A model generated the notes under the pieces. That model saw only the letters and a list, made by a program, of their open reading frames with translations, did no database searches and was not told the DNA's origin. A DNA stretch of 64,000 nt. Source: an uncultured Pelagibacteraceae bacterium. Lineage in GTDB: Bacteria; Pseudomonadota; Alphaproteobacteria; Pelagibacterales; Pelagibacteraceae. Below, piece after piece: positions 35,646-44,300 of this stretch; position 1 is the first letter of the stretch, and the number at the start of each line of letters is the position of its first letter. The DNA is taken from the NCBI GenBank assembly GCA_902538495.1, contig CACBFJ010000001.1, positions 1 to 64,000 on the forward strand, read 5' to 3'. The position numbers and the translations under genes are program-made.

Positions 35646-36647
35646 ATGATTGATATAGCTTTATTTGGACTTGGTAGAATTGGTATTATGCATGGAAAAA
35701 ATTTAATGCGTAGTAAAGATTTTAATCTTAAATATATTTATGACATTGAACAAAAATTATCAAAAAGATATTCAAAAACATTAAAAACAAAAGCTATAAA
35801 CAATCCATCTGTGGCTTATAAAGATAAAGATGTAAAAGCTATTTTTATTGCCTCAACAACATCGACACATATTAGATTTATTTTAGATTGTGTTAAAAAT
35901 AGAAAAATTATCTTTTGTGAAAAACCACTGGATTTAAGTATTAAAAAAATTGAGTCCTGTAAAAAAAAAATTAATAAATTAAATCCAAAAATACAATTAG
36001 GTTTTAATAGACGATATGATCCAACACACAATAATTTAAGAAAACAATTACTTAGTGGAAAAATAGGTAAATTAGAAAAAATTATTATCACTAGTCGTGA
36101 TCCTGCCCCACCAACTATGAAATATCTAAAAGAATCTGGTGGTATTTTTAGAGATATGATGATCCATGATTTTGATCTTGTTAGATTCTACCTTGGTAAT
36201 GATGAGCCTATAAAAATAATAGCTTCTGGTAGCAACATATCAGACAAAAGATTTGATAAAATAAAAGATTTTGAATTAGCATCGACCATAATTAGATCTA
36301 GAGCTGGTGTTCAGTGCATAATAACTAATTCAAGACATTGTAGTTTCGGTTATGATCAAAGAATAGAATTATTTGGATCAAAAGGTATGTTAATTTCAGA
36401 AAATAAAAGACAAAACGAGACATCTTTATATTCTGCACAATCAACTTCGAACAAATCTCCTTTGCTTAATTTTTTTATTGAGAGGTATAAAGATGCTTAT
36501 AATAATCAACTAAAGGATTTTGCGAAATATATAAGAAAGAAAATTCAACCTCTTGCAGGATTTGAAGAGGGAAGAAAAGCTCTGATAATTGCAAATGCAG
36601 CTCAAAAATCTTTACGATCAAAAAAGTTTGAAAAACTTAATTTTTAA
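35646..36647 (+). CDS. iolG: inositol 2-dehydrogenase
   Basis: Gfo/Idh/MocA dehydrogenase of 333 residues oxidising myo-inositol to 2-keto-myo-inositol. GLGRIGIMHGKNL at 8-20 binds NAD, FCEKPLDLSI near 95 carries the EKP signature, GFNRRYDPTHNNL near 120 is the IolG-type block, and IFRDMMIHDFDLVRFYLG near 170 has the catalytic Asp and His. Opens a plus-strand run leading into the sugar ABC transporter. Confidence 0.88.
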   Translation: MIDIALFGLGRIGIMHGKNLMRSKDFNLKYIYDIEQKLSKRYSKTLKTKAINNPSVAYKDKDVKAIFIASTTSTHIRFILDCVKNRKIIFCEKPLDLSIKKIESCKKKINKLNPKIQLGFNRRYDPTHNNLRKQLLSGKIGKLEKIIITSRDPAPPTMKYLKESGGIFRDMMIHDFDLVRFYLGNDEPIKIIASGSNISDKRFDKIKDFELASTIIRSRAGVQCIITNSRHCSFGYDQRIELFGSKGMLISENKRQNETSLYSAQSTSNKSPLLNFFIERYKDAYNNQLKDFAKYIRKKIQPLAGFEEGRKALIIANAAQKSLRSKKFEKLNF

Positions 36648-36721
36648 TTGAATCAACCCTCAGTAGAATACAACCTGTCTGCTTTACAACTAAATAATAT
36701 TTTGATTAGATTTTATTTTTA

Positions 36722-36733
36722 AAAGTTAACTTT
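36722..36733. promoter_or_regulatory. palindrome in front of the sugar-binding protein gene
   Basis: AAAGTTAACTTT is a perfect 12-base palindrome, 15 bases before the likely start codon of the binding-protein gene. It could be an operator half or chance in an AT-rich leader. Confidence 0.3.
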
Positions 36734-36748
36734 AATATGAGGAAAATA

Positions 36749-37672
36749 ATGAAAACAATAAAGAACTTTATATTAGCTTTAGCTGCATGGGCAATGATGT
36801 CTGTATCTGCTTTAGCTGTAGATATAATTGTGGTTTCTCATGGTCAAGCAAACGATCCTTTCTGGTCAGTTGCTAAAAATGGAGTTGATGCTGGATGTAA
36901 AGACATGGGAGTGTCTTGCAAATACACAGCACCAGCTACTTTTGACATGGTAGAAATGGCAAAATTAATTGATAATGCTGTATCACAAAAACCAAAAGGT
37001 ATAGTGATCACATTACCAGATGCTGCAGCCTTAGGAAAATCAGTTAAAGCTGCAATTGCTGCTGGTATTCCTGTAATATCAATGAACTCTGGATCTGATG
37101 ATTATGCATCTTTAGGAATTAGTGCACACGTTGGACAAACTGAGTTTGAAGCAGGTGTAGGTGGTGGACAAAAAATGAAAGCTGCTGGTGGAAAAAAAGC
37201 ATTATGTGTTAACCATGAGGTAGGAAACGTTGCACTTGATAGAAGATGTGCTGGTTTCAAAAAAGGTTTTGGTGGATCTGTTGATATTTTAGGTACATCA
37301 AATGACCCAACAGAAATTCAAAAAGCTGTTGCTGCAAAATTAGGTGGTGGCTATGACACTATTCTAACTTTAGGTGCTGGATTATCTGGAGAAGCAGCTT
37401 TGAAAGCACTTGAGTCAGCTGGAAAAGTTGGTTCTGTAAGATTAGGAACATTTGATATGTCTCCAAATATGTTAAAAGCTGCTGCTGCAGGAAAAGTAGA
37501 GTTTTTAATTGACCAACAGCAATATCTACAAGGATATTTACCAATAGCTATCTTTGGACAATATATGAGATGGGGAACAATGCCAGCAGGTGTAGTAATG
37601 ACTGGACCTGGGTTTGTTACTCCTGACAATGCGTCTAAAGTAATTAAATGGGCAGCTCAAGGTTATAGATAA
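36749..37672 (+). CDS. sugar ABC transporter substrate-binding protein (RbsB/PBP1 type)
   Basis: 307 residues from the ATG behind an AGGAAAAT ribosome site (an ATG 4 codons earlier is also open). Signal peptide MKTIKNFILALAAWAMMSVS ending ALAVD; then IIVVSHGQANDPFWSVAKNG, the pentose/hexose-type binding domain, with PKGIVITLPDAAALGKSVK near 75 and the late FVTPDNASK. Periplasmic receptor for a sugar or cyclitol. Next to iolG and iolE, inositol is the leading candidate ligand; ribose- or fructose-type ligands remain possible. Confidence 0.9.
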   Translation: MKTIKNFILALAAWAMMSVSALAVDIIVVSHGQANDPFWSVAKNGVDAGCKDMGVSCKYTAPATFDMVEMAKLIDNAVSQKPKGIVITLPDAAALGKSVKAAIAAGIPVISMNSGSDDYASLGISAHVGQTEFEAGVGGGQKMKAAGGKKALCVNHEVGNVALDRRCAGFKKGFGGSVDILGTSNDPTEIQKAVAAKLGGGYDTILTLGAGLSGEAALKALESAGKVGSVRLGTFDMSPNMLKAAAAGKVEFLIDQQQYLQGYLPIAIFGQYMRWGTMPAGVVMTGPGFVTPDNASKVIKWAAQGYR

Positions 37673-37683
37673 AAATATGAATT

Positions 37684-37718
37684 AAAGGCCTGACTAATAT
37701 TAGTCAGGCCTTTTTTTT
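37684..37718 (+). terminator. strong intrinsic terminator inside the ABC operon
   Basis: Perfect palindrome GGCCTGACTAATATTAGTCAGGCC (37687-37710), extended by AAA/TTT, followed by eight T. It stands between the binding-protein gene and the permease gene and should leave most transcripts with only the binding protein. Confidence 0.88.
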
Positions 37719-37744
37719 AGTCATCTTTAAATTATAATTTTTAT

Positions 37745-38872
37745 ATGTCTGTAAAATCAGAGAGTATTCAATCTAAAAAAGATAGTGGACAAGATGAAAG
37801 ACTTAAAAAAATTTCACCTCTAAGAGTTTTATTAAACAGACCAGAGCTTGGTGCTTTGGGCGGCTCAATTTTAGTTTTTATTTTTTTTGGAATAGTTGCT
37901 GGTGACACTGGAATGTTTAGCGCTTATGGGACATTAAATTTTTTAGATGTTTCAGCTAATTTAGGAATTATTGCTATCGCTGCTGCAATGTTAATGATAG
38001 GTGGAGAGTTTGATTTATCAATTGGTTCAATGATTGGTTTTGCAGGAATCTGTATCACTATACCTGCAATTTATTGGGGCTGGCCTTTATGGACAAGTAT
38101 TATTTTTGCTTTTGCTATGGCAGTACTAATTGGTTATTTCAATGGTATAATGGTAGTAAAAACAGGTCTTCCATCCTTTATAGTAACACTAGCAATGTTG
38201 TTCATTTTAAGGGGGGCAACTTTGGCTATTACGAGATTAATTACAGGAAGAACTCAAGTACCAGGATTAAGAGTTTTGATAGAGGATGATCCAATCGCTT
38301 GGTTGTTTGCAACTGATACTTTTCAATGGTTATTCACATGGCTGGGATCGATGAAATTAATTGCACTGAGAACTGACGGTACACCATTAGCTACAGGTAT
38401 TCCACCATCAGTAATATGGTTTATTGCTCTTACATTATTTGCGACTTGGATACTTATGAAAACTAGATATGGAAATTGGATATTTGCATCAGGTGGAGAT
38501 AAAGTTGGTGCTACAAATGTTGGTGTGCCTGTTGGAAGAGTAAAAATAAGTCTATTCATTGGAACAGCTGTAGCATCGACAATATTTGCTTGTATTCAAG
38601 TTTTAGATGCAGGTTCTGCAGATACTATGAGAGGAACTTTAAAAGAATTGGAAGCAATAGCAGCTGCCGTGGTTGGCGGCTGTCTTTTGACTGGAGGTTA
38701 TGGCTCTGCCATCGGAGCAGCATTGGGCGCTATAATTTTTGGTACTGTATCAATGGGAATTTTTTATACAGACGTTGATACTGATTGGTTTAAGGTTTTT
38801 TTAGGTGCAATGATGTTAATCGCAGTTGTATTCAACAATTACATTAGAAAAAAGGTTACGGAGACTAAGTAA
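37745..38872 (+). CDS. sugar ABC transporter permease (RbsC/FrcC type)
   Basis: 375 residues with a hydrophilic N-terminus of about 40, then about ten hydrophobic helices. Family segments: [18 protein letters not shown] near residue 84, [27 protein letters not shown] near 137, [19 protein letters not shown] near 250 (EAA-like loop) and [22 protein letters not shown] near 310. Forms the membrane channel for the upstream binding protein; its stop shares a base with the ATPase start (TAATG). Confidence 0.92.
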   Translation: MSVKSESIQSKKDSGQDERLKKISPLRVLLNRPELGALGGSILVFIFFGIVAGDTGMFSAYGTLNFLDVSANLGIIAIAAAMLMIGGEFDLSIGSMIGFAGICITIPAIYWGWPLWTSIIFAFAMAVLIGYFNGIMVVKTGLPSFIVTLAMLFILRGATLAITRLITGRTQVPGLRVLIEDDPIAWLFATDTFQWLFTWLGSMKLIALRTDGTPLATGIPPSVIWFIALTLFATWILMKTRYGNWIFASGGDKVGATNVGVPVGRVKISLFIGTAVASTIFACIQVLDAGSADTMRGTLKELEAIAAAVVGGCLLTGGYGSAIGAALGAIIFGTVSMGIFYTDVDTDWFKVFLGAMMLIAVVFNNYIRKKVTETK

Positions 38873-39666
38873 TGTCTGAATATTTAGTTCAATTCAATAA
38901 TATAAGTAAATTTTTTGGTAAAGTGATTGCTTTAAAAGACGTCACCATGAAGCTAAAAAAAGGCGAAATAATGTGCTTACTTGGTGACAATGGAGCTGGA
39001 AAATCTACTTTGATAAAAACTTTAGCAGGGGTTCATAAGCCTGATGAAGGTGAAATTATTTTTGAAGATAAAAAAATAGTTTTTGACTCACCACGAGATG
39101 CTTTGGATATTGGGATAGGTACTGTTTATCAAGATCTAGCGTTGGTTTCCCTTATGAGTGTTACTAGAAATTTTTTTATGGGTAGAGAACCACAAAAAGG
39201 TTTACCTTTTTTTAAAACTTTTGACATTGAAAAAGCAAACAGCATAGCTGCAGAAAGAATGGGTCAAATAGGTATCGATGTGAGAGACCCATCACAAGCT
39301 GTCGGTACGATGTCTGGAGGTGAAAGACAATGTCTCGCTATTTCTAGAGCAATTTATTTTGGAGCAAAAGTTTTAGTATTAGATGAACCAACGTCAGCAT
39401 TAGGTGTGCATCAAGCTTCAATGGTCCTGAAATATATTGTTAAAGCAGCATCGCAAGGTTTAGCCGTAATTTTAATAACACACAACGTTCATCATGCTTA
39501 TCCTGTTGGAAATAGTTTTACAGTTTTAAATCGAGGAAAAAGCATGGGAACATTTCAAAAAAAAGATATATCTAGAGAAAAACTTTTAAGCATGATGGCA
39601 GGTGGCGAGGAATTAGATAAGTTAGAAGTCGAACTTAAAGAAATGGACCGAATAGAAAATAATTAG
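38872..39666 (+). CDS. sugar ABC transporter ATP-binding protein (FrcA type)
   Basis: 264-residue single-cassette ATPase: Walker [10 protein letters not shown] at about 38-46, signature [14 protein letters not shown] near 148, Walker [16 protein letters not shown] near 168, and switch His in [11 protein letters not shown] near 203. The single cassette (not the double RbsA form) and the GVHQ tail of Walker B match FrcA-like importers. Completes a binding protein-permease-ATPase set. Confidence 0.93.
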   Translation: MSEYLVQFNNISKFFGKVIALKDVTMKLKKGEIMCLLGDNGAGKSTLIKTLAGVHKPDEGEIIFEDKKIVFDSPRDALDIGIGTVYQDLALVSLMSVTRNFFMGREPQKGLPFFKTFDIEKANSIAAERMGQIGIDVRDPSQAVGTMSGGERQCLAISRAIYFGAKVLVLDEPTSALGVHQASMVLKYIVKAASQGLAVILITHNVHHAYPVGNSFTVLNRGKSMGTFQKKDISREKLLSMMAGGEELDKLEVELKEMDRIENN

Positions 39667-39734
39667 ACAAATATACCACTTCTACATACATAAATTTTGC
39701 TATAATATTTTTAAAAAAAAGAAAGGGGTAACAT

Positions 39735-40052
39735 ATGAAAGCATATATAATGGGAAACTACACTGAAAAAGCTTTTCAAGGTTTTTTAAAAGATCCAACT
39801 AGTGACAGAAAAGCTGTAGTAGAGCAACTTACAAAAGCAATGGGGGGAACTATGCATAGCATGGATATTGTGAGAGGTTCATTTGATTTTGTTGTTGTAG
39901 CAGAAATGCCAAGTTTCGATGACTTTGCAGCAATTAAATTAGTTGTTGAAGGGTCTGGTGCAGTTAAAAATTTAACAATGTTGGAGGCTATTGATTTTAC
40001 TAAAGCTACATCAAAAGCTAGTAAAATAGGCTATAAAGCACCTGGTCAGTAA
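39735..40052 (+). CDS. GYD domain protein
   Basis: 105 residues: MKAYIMGNYTEKAFQGFLKD, GGTMHSMDIVRGSFDFVVVAE and AAIKLVVEGSGAVKNLTMLEA match the small ferredoxin-fold GYD domain, whose role is unknown. An AAAGGGGT ribosome site stands 7 bases before the ATG, so expression may be high. It follows the ABC operon by 68 bases and ends at its own stem-loop. Confidence 0.82.
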   Translation: MKAYIMGNYTEKAFQGFLKDPTSDRKAVVEQLTKAMGGTMHSMDIVRGSFDFVVVAEMPSFDDFAAIKLVVEGSGAVKNLTMLEAIDFTKATSKASKIGYKAPGQ

Positions 40053-40060
40053 TTTAGATT

Positions 40061-40089
40061 ATAACTTCCAGTCCGCCACTGGAAGTTAT
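40061..40089 (+). terminator. stem-loop terminator after the GYD gene
   Basis: Perfect 12-base stem ATAACTTCCAGT / ACTGGAAGTTAT (40061-40072 and 40078-40089) with loop CCGCC. The T-rich GATAATTATTTTTTT follows on the plus strand. Lies between convergent genes. Confidence 0.75.
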
Positions 40090-40094
40090 GATAA

Positions 40095-40565
40095 TTATTT
40101 TTTTAGTTTTGACGAAAACTTTAAATTATCATTCTTAAAACTTGAAGAATATTTCTTTATGTAATCATCCATAATCTCTACCTTTTCATTTTCAAACTCA
40201 GAAACTTTTCTAGAATTAAGATCAACGTACAAAGCTAATATTTCAATTGTCGATGCTAAATATTTTTTTTTCTTATGGATCATTTCCATTTTATATTGCA
40301 GTCTTTTTTTATCATGATCGAAATAAATTAAATTAATATCTACTTCATCATCAACTTTTAATTCTTGATTATAAGTAATATTCGATTCAACAATCATAGT
40401 ACTTTTACCTGTTGTTTTTGCTGAATGCTCTCCCATTTTGAATATATTATTTAGAGTATCTGCACCATATTTATCAAAAATTAAAAGGTAGTAAGAAACA
40501 TTCATGTGATTATTGTAATCAATCCATTCTTTAATTATTTTTTGGGAACTAAGATAAATAGACAT
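40095..40565 (-). CDS. thioesterase superfamily protein (hotdog fold)
   Basis: 156 residues. The N-terminal IIKEWIDYNNHMNVSYYLLIFD (residues 10-31) is the 4HBT-type motif (D-x-x-G/N-H-x-N), and DEVDINLIYFDHDKKRLQYKMEM forms the central strand pair. Closest in look to betainyl-/acyl-CoA thioesterases of carnitine and betaine genes. The substrate is not readable. The stop lies 5 bases from the GYD terminator. Confidence 0.82.
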   Translation of the reverse strand: MSIYLSSQKIIKEWIDYNNHMNVSYYLLIFDKYGADTLNNIFKMGEHSAKTTGKSTMIVESNITYNQELKVDDEVDINLIYFDHDKKRLQYKMEMIHKKKKYLASTIEILALYVDLNSRKVSEFENEKVEIMDDYIKKYSSSFKNDNLKFSSKLKK

Positions 40566-40586
40566 TTTAAAAAATTTTGAGATTAT

Positions 40587-40940
40587 TTAATGATTTGGAT
40601 TATCATTATCGACAACAAGACAAATTTCAGATTTTGTTAAGAATCTTCTTCCTGTGCCATTATCCAGTGAAAACATTCCACCAATGCCTTTTACTGCATC
40701 TATTGTTAAATCAGTGTGTTTCCATTTTTCATATTGGTCTCCATTCATGTAAAACGGGACGCCTCCAATTTCACCTAGTTTTATATCATTATCACCTAAA
40801 GGAAATTCACCTTCCTGAAAACACATAGGCGCACTTCCATCACAACATCCTCCAGATTGGTGAAACATCAATTTTTCACCATACTTTTCTTTTAATTCAG
40901 ATAATAAGCTTAAAGCCGAACGTGTTGCAGATACTTTCAT
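40587..40940 (-). CDS. DUF779 family protein
   Basis: 117 residues from MKVSATRSALSLLSELKEKY. The conserved HQSGGCCDGSAPMCFQEGEF (cysteine pair near residue 38, third Cys near 45) and the GVPFYMNGDQYEKWKHTDL block are typical of DUF779, a family that routinely sits beside acetaldehyde-type aldehyde dehydrogenases, as here. An ATG 6 codons earlier lies inside a perfect hairpin, so the later start is preferred. Role unknown; the cysteine cluster suggests metal binding. Confidence 0.87.
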   Translation of the reverse strand: MKVSATRSALSLLSELKEKYGEKLMFHQSGGCCDGSAPMCFQEGEFPLGDNDIKLGEIGGVPFYMNGDQYEKWKHTDLTIDAVKGIGGMFSLDNGTGRRFLTKSEICLVVDNDNPNH

Positions 40941-40949
40941 ATTTTTTCT

Positions 40950-40978
40950 CTGGCCCATGATATCGAATCATGGGCCAG
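40950..40978 (-). other. perfect hairpin between the aldehyde dehydrogenase and DUF779 genes
   Basis: 12-base stem CTGGCCCATGAT / ATCATGGGCCAG with a 5-base loop, located 15 bases after the dehydrogenase stop and 9 bases before the DUF779 start on the minus strand. After the stem comes AGAGAAAAAATATG, so it lacks a terminator U-run on this strand. Likely an intra-operon mRNA stabiliser or processing site. Confidence 0.65.
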
Positions 40979-40992
40979 TATATATTATTTGT

Positions 40993-42711
40993 TTAAAAGA
41001 AGCCTAATTTTTTCTCAGCATAAGAAACGTGTAAGTTCTTATTCTGTCTATAATGATTAAGCATCATTTTGTGAGTTTCTCTACCAACTCCGGATTGTTT
41101 GTAACCACCAAATGGAGAGTGAGCCGGATAAGCATGATAGCAATTAGTCCATACTATCCCTGCTTGTATCGCTCTTCCCATTCTATGAGCTATGTTTCCA
41201 TTTCTGGTCCATACAGCTGCGCCTAAACCATAAAGAGTATCATTAGCAATTTTTAATGCTTCTGCTTCATCTTTAAATTTAATCACAGATACAACAGGTC
41301 CAAAGATTTCCTCTTGTGATATACGCATGTCGTTTTTAGCTTCAAAAACAGTAGGTTGGATATAGTTTCCTTTCTCCAATCCACTATTTAATTTAGCAAC
41401 GCTACCACCGGTCAGAACTTTAGCACCTTCTTTTTTACCAAGCTCTAGATAAGATTTTATCTTCTCCATTTGCTCTACTGATGCTTGAGCTCCAATCATT
41501 GTTTCCATTTTTAACGGATTATCTTGAACAACAGCTTTAGTTCTAGCAATAGCTCTTTCCATGAATTTGTCATAGATCGACTCTTGTATTAAAGCTCTGC
41601 TTGGACAAGTACAAACTTCACCTTGGTTAAGATTGAACATGACGAAACCTTCGATACATTTATCAAAGAAGTCATCATCTTTTTCCATAACATCTTCAAA
41701 GAAAATATTCGGAGATTTTCCCCCTAATTCCAAAGTAATTGGAATGATGTTTTGTGCAGCATACTGCATAATCAATCTTCCAGTTGTTGTTTCACCAGTA
41801 AATGCAACTTTAGCAACTCTTTTAGAGGACGCTAATGGTTTACCAGCTTCTAATCCAAAACCACTAACAATGTTAACTACTCCTGGAGGCAATAAATCTC
41901 CAATTAGTTCCATCATTACCATAATTGATGCTGGAGTTTGCTCAGCTGGTTTTAAAACTGAACAGTTTCCTGCAGCAAGTGCTGGTGCTAACTTCCATGT
42001 TGCCATTAATAATGGGAAATTCCACGGAACTATCTGACCAACTACTCCTAATGGTTCATGAAAATTGTATGAGTATTGGTTATTAGCAATTTCAGCGATA
42101 GATCCTTCTTCCGCTCTAATTACTCCAGCAAAATATCTCCAATGATCAATAACCAAAGGTAAATCTGCCGCCATACATTCTCTGATAGGTTTTCCATTAT
42201 CTAAACATTCAGCTACAGCTAATAAGTTTAGATTTTTTTCTAAAACATCAGCAATTTTATACAAGATGTTTGATCTTGTAGTGATGTCTGTCTTTCCCCA
42301 CTCAGGGAAAGCTGCGTGAGCTGCATCTAATGCCGCCTCAACGTCTTGCTCATTTGAACGCGCAACTGAACAGATTTTCTCATTAGAAATCGGACTAACA
42401 TTATCAAAATATTTGCCTGATTTAGGTTCCACAAATTTTCCATTTATGTAGTTTCCATATTTAGCCTTAAATGGAAATTTAACCTTTAAATGAGAGGTAT
42501 CTAATACAGATGACACTTTCATTGCTTCTGCACTCATTTTTACTCCTCTTTTTTTACGTTTATTTGTTTTTGACTTAAGATTTTTTTTAGGTTTTTTTAC
42601 TGAAGAAAGTTTCTTGTGTCGTCTTGATTTAAGTTTCTTTGTTTTTTTAATCGACTTTTTTGTTTTCTTTCTTTTTTTTGTTGCAGCTTTTTTCCTTTTT
42701 TTCTTAGCCAT
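40993..42711 (-). CDS. aldehyde dehydrogenase (ExaC/acetaldehyde type) with Lys-rich N-terminal extension
   Basis: 572 residues if the first ATG is used. Residues 1-58 are almost only Lys, Arg, Ser and Thr ([20 protein letters not shown]...). From residue 59 ([13 protein letters not shown]) a normal 514-residue aldehyde dehydrogenase follows: [33 protein letters not shown] (catalytic Glu), [15 protein letters not shown] (catalytic Cys) and [17 protein letters not shown]779 next door supports the ExaC-like acetaldehyde/short aldehyde group. A strong ribosome site before codon 59 suggests the short form is at least one product. Confidence 0.9.
   Translation of the reverse strand: MAKKKRKKAATKKRKKTKKSIKKTKKLKSRRHKKLSSVKKPKKNLKSKTNKRKKRGVKMSAEAMKVSSVLDTSHLKVKFPFKAKYGNYINGKFVEPKSGKYFDNVSPISNEKICSVARSNEQDVEAALDAAHAAFPEWGKTDITTRSNILYKIADVLEKNLNLLAVAECLDNGKPIRECMAADLPLVIDHWRYFAGVIRAEEGSIAEIANNQYSYNFHEPLGVVGQIVPWNFPLLMATWKLAPALAAGNCSVLKPAEQTPASIMVMMELIGDLLPPGVVNIVSGFGLEAGKPLASSKRVAKVAFTGETTTGRLIMQYAAQNIIPITLELGGKSPNIFFEDVMEKDDDFFDKCIEGFVMFNLNQGEVCTCPSRALIQESIYDKFMERAIARTKAVVQDNPLKMETMIGAQASVEQMEKIKSYLELGKKEGAKVLTGGSVAKLNSGLEKGNYIQPTVFEAKNDMRISQEEIFGPVVSVIKFKDEAEALKIANDTLYGLGAAVWTRNGNIAHRMGRAIQAGIVWTNCYHAYPAHSPFGGYKQSGVGRETHKMMLNHYRQNKNLHVSYAEKKLGFF
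42535..42549 (-). promoter_or_regulatory. internal ribosome-binding site and start in the aldehyde dehydrogenase frame
   Basis: On the minus strand AGAGGAG (42549-42543), a 5-base spacer and ATG (42537-42535) form an ideal translation start at codon 59, exactly where homology to aldehyde dehydrogenases begins. The ATG at 42711 has no comparable site. Confidence 0.7.
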
Positions 42712-42786
42712 TTTTTATAAATATAATTAAAGACCTTTTTGATAATGTTGTAAATGGGTCAATAAGATTTACAACTTCAAATTGTG

Positions 42787-43686
42787 TTAATCAGCATTGA
42801 TTTTACTGGTGTTATTATCTGCTTTTCTTACAAAATAAATTCCAACTGAAACTGCGATCAAGGAGATTAAAACTTTAAAAGTAATTAGCTCTTTTAAAAA
42901 TATATAACTTAAAATTGTTCCAAAAATTGGGATTAAATAAGAAACTTGTGATTGGAAGATTAATCCATTTTTCACTAAAATTTTAAATCTTAATAGCCAT
43001 GCTATTCCTGTCGAGACTAAACCTAAATACATTACTGATATTGTAGAGTCTAATCTAGGATTTACATTCCATGGTTGTTCTGCAAAACTTACAATTGGTA
43101 TCAAAATTATCACGGCCCAAATTAATATTGAACCTGTCACATTTTCATTTTTTTTCTCACTAATTCTAAGAGTTAAAACGCCACCTATTACATAACAAGT
43201 TGAACCTAAGAGAATTAATAATGCAGATAGAATATTATTTTCGTTAATCAAAATATTGTCAGAGAATAGATATAGTATTCCGGAAAAACCTATTAAAATG
43301 CCAATTGTTTTAACAAAATTAAATTTTTCATTTTTAGTATAAAAATGACCTAATACTGTAGAGCTTAATGGTGTTGTTGACATTAATATTGCAGCTAAAT
43401 TACTTTGAACCGATTGCACCCCATAAGCAATTAGATAAAAGGGTGCAACTAAATTTATAAAACCAATCATAGCGAACCAGTGCCAGTCTTTGGAAAATGC
43501 CTCCACTTTTATTTTTTTGTAATAACAAAGCAATAGAACAGGTATTGCTCCAAAAAAAACTCTCAAAAATGCAATTGTGACAGGCCCAAATGAATAGGTT
43601 GCAATTTTTATATTAAAAAAAGCAGATGCCCAAATTAATGCTAAAAAAATTAATAAAAGGTAATCAAATAAAGTTGGCTGTTTCAT
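42787..43686 (-). CDS. EamA/DMT family transporter
   Basis: 299 residues with ten hydrophobic helices in two EamA repeats (about 10-140 and 155-285); typical segments are LIWASAFFNIKIA, SNLAAILMSTTPLSSTVLGHF and YLGLVSTGIAWLLRF. Exporter or importer of small metabolites such as amino acids; the substrate is not readable. Overlaps the YbaK-type gene stop by 4 bases. Confidence 0.88.
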   Translation of the reverse strand: MKQPTLFDYLLLIFLALIWASAFFNIKIATYSFGPVTIAFLRVFFGAIPVLLLCYYKKIKVEAFSKDWHWFAMIGFINLVAPFYLIAYGVQSVQSNLAAILMSTTPLSSTVLGHFYTKNEKFNFVKTIGILIGFSGILYLFSDNILINENNILSALLILLGSTCYVIGGVLTLRISEKKNENVTGSILIWAVIILIPIVSFAEQPWNVNPRLDSTISVMYLGLVSTGIAWLLRFKILVKNGLIFQSQVSYLIPIFGTILSYIFLKELITFKVLISLIAVSVGIYFVRKADNNTSKINAD

Positions 43687-44162
43687 TCTATTATATCTTC
43701 AATTACACCCTTGGTAATTTTTTTTAAATCTAAAAAGCTTATTTTGAATATACAATTTGGATGTCCAGCTGCAGCAAACAAAAAGTCGAATCTTTCTAGT
43801 GAGTTATCGATGTAAATATCTACTTTGTTTATATGGCCTACTGGAGAAACACCTCCAATAGTGTATCCTGTTATACTTTTTACCTCATCAGCAGAAGCCA
43901 TTGAAACATCAGAAAATCTAATATTTTTTTTTATCTTTTTTAAAGAAGCCTTCTTATCACCAGCTATTAAAAATAAAGAATATTTATTATCTGTCTTAAA
44001 AAGTAAACTTTTGACAATTGCCCCAACTTCGCAATTTAAGGAAGTTGCTGCCTCGAGGGCTGTTCTTGCTGATGTTTTTAAAACATTTACACTTAAATTC
44101 TCGTCAAATTCCTTAATTATCTTTTCAACTCTTTTAACAGGCTCTTTATCTCTAAGCATCAT
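43683..44162 (-). CDS. YbaK/ProRS-associated-domain protein, probable Cys-tRNA(Pro) deacylase
   Basis: 159 residues from the ATG. The YbaK fold is shown by TAREAA-like RTALEAATSLNCEVGAIVKSLLF, FLIAGDKKASLKKI (catalytic-type Lys), the GYTIGGVSPVGH motif near residue 108 and VYID..L-type ending FAAAGHPNCIFKIS. Editing enzymes of this family clear mischarged tRNA. Exact specificity cannot be told. Confidence 0.85.
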   Translation of the reverse strand: MMLRDKEPVKRVEKIIKEFDENLSVNVLKTSARTALEAATSLNCEVGAIVKSLLFKTDNKYSLFLIAGDKKASLKKIKKNIRFSDVSMASADEVKSITGYTIGGVSPVGHINKVDIYIDNSLERFDFLFAAAGHPNCIFKISFLDLKKITKGVIEDIIE

Positions 44163-44204
44163 TTTCAACTTCTAATTGTTAGTTATTTTTCTAATTTCAT
44201 TATA

Positions 44205-44229
44205 CACTTATGATAAAAATGCATAGGTG
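44205..44229. repeat. imperfect inverted repeat upstream of glnA
   Basis: CACTTATG (44205-44212) and CATAGGTG (44222-44229) match as inverted arms at 7 of 8 positions, 9 bases apart, and overlap a TATACA-type -10 candidate (44201-44206). May be an operator of glnA; weak. Confidence 0.3.
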
Positions 44230-44300
44230 TTATTAAGTAAAAGAGGATTATTTATCAATCTTTATTTGGTATCAAATCCACAGAATTACGGAGGCTATAA

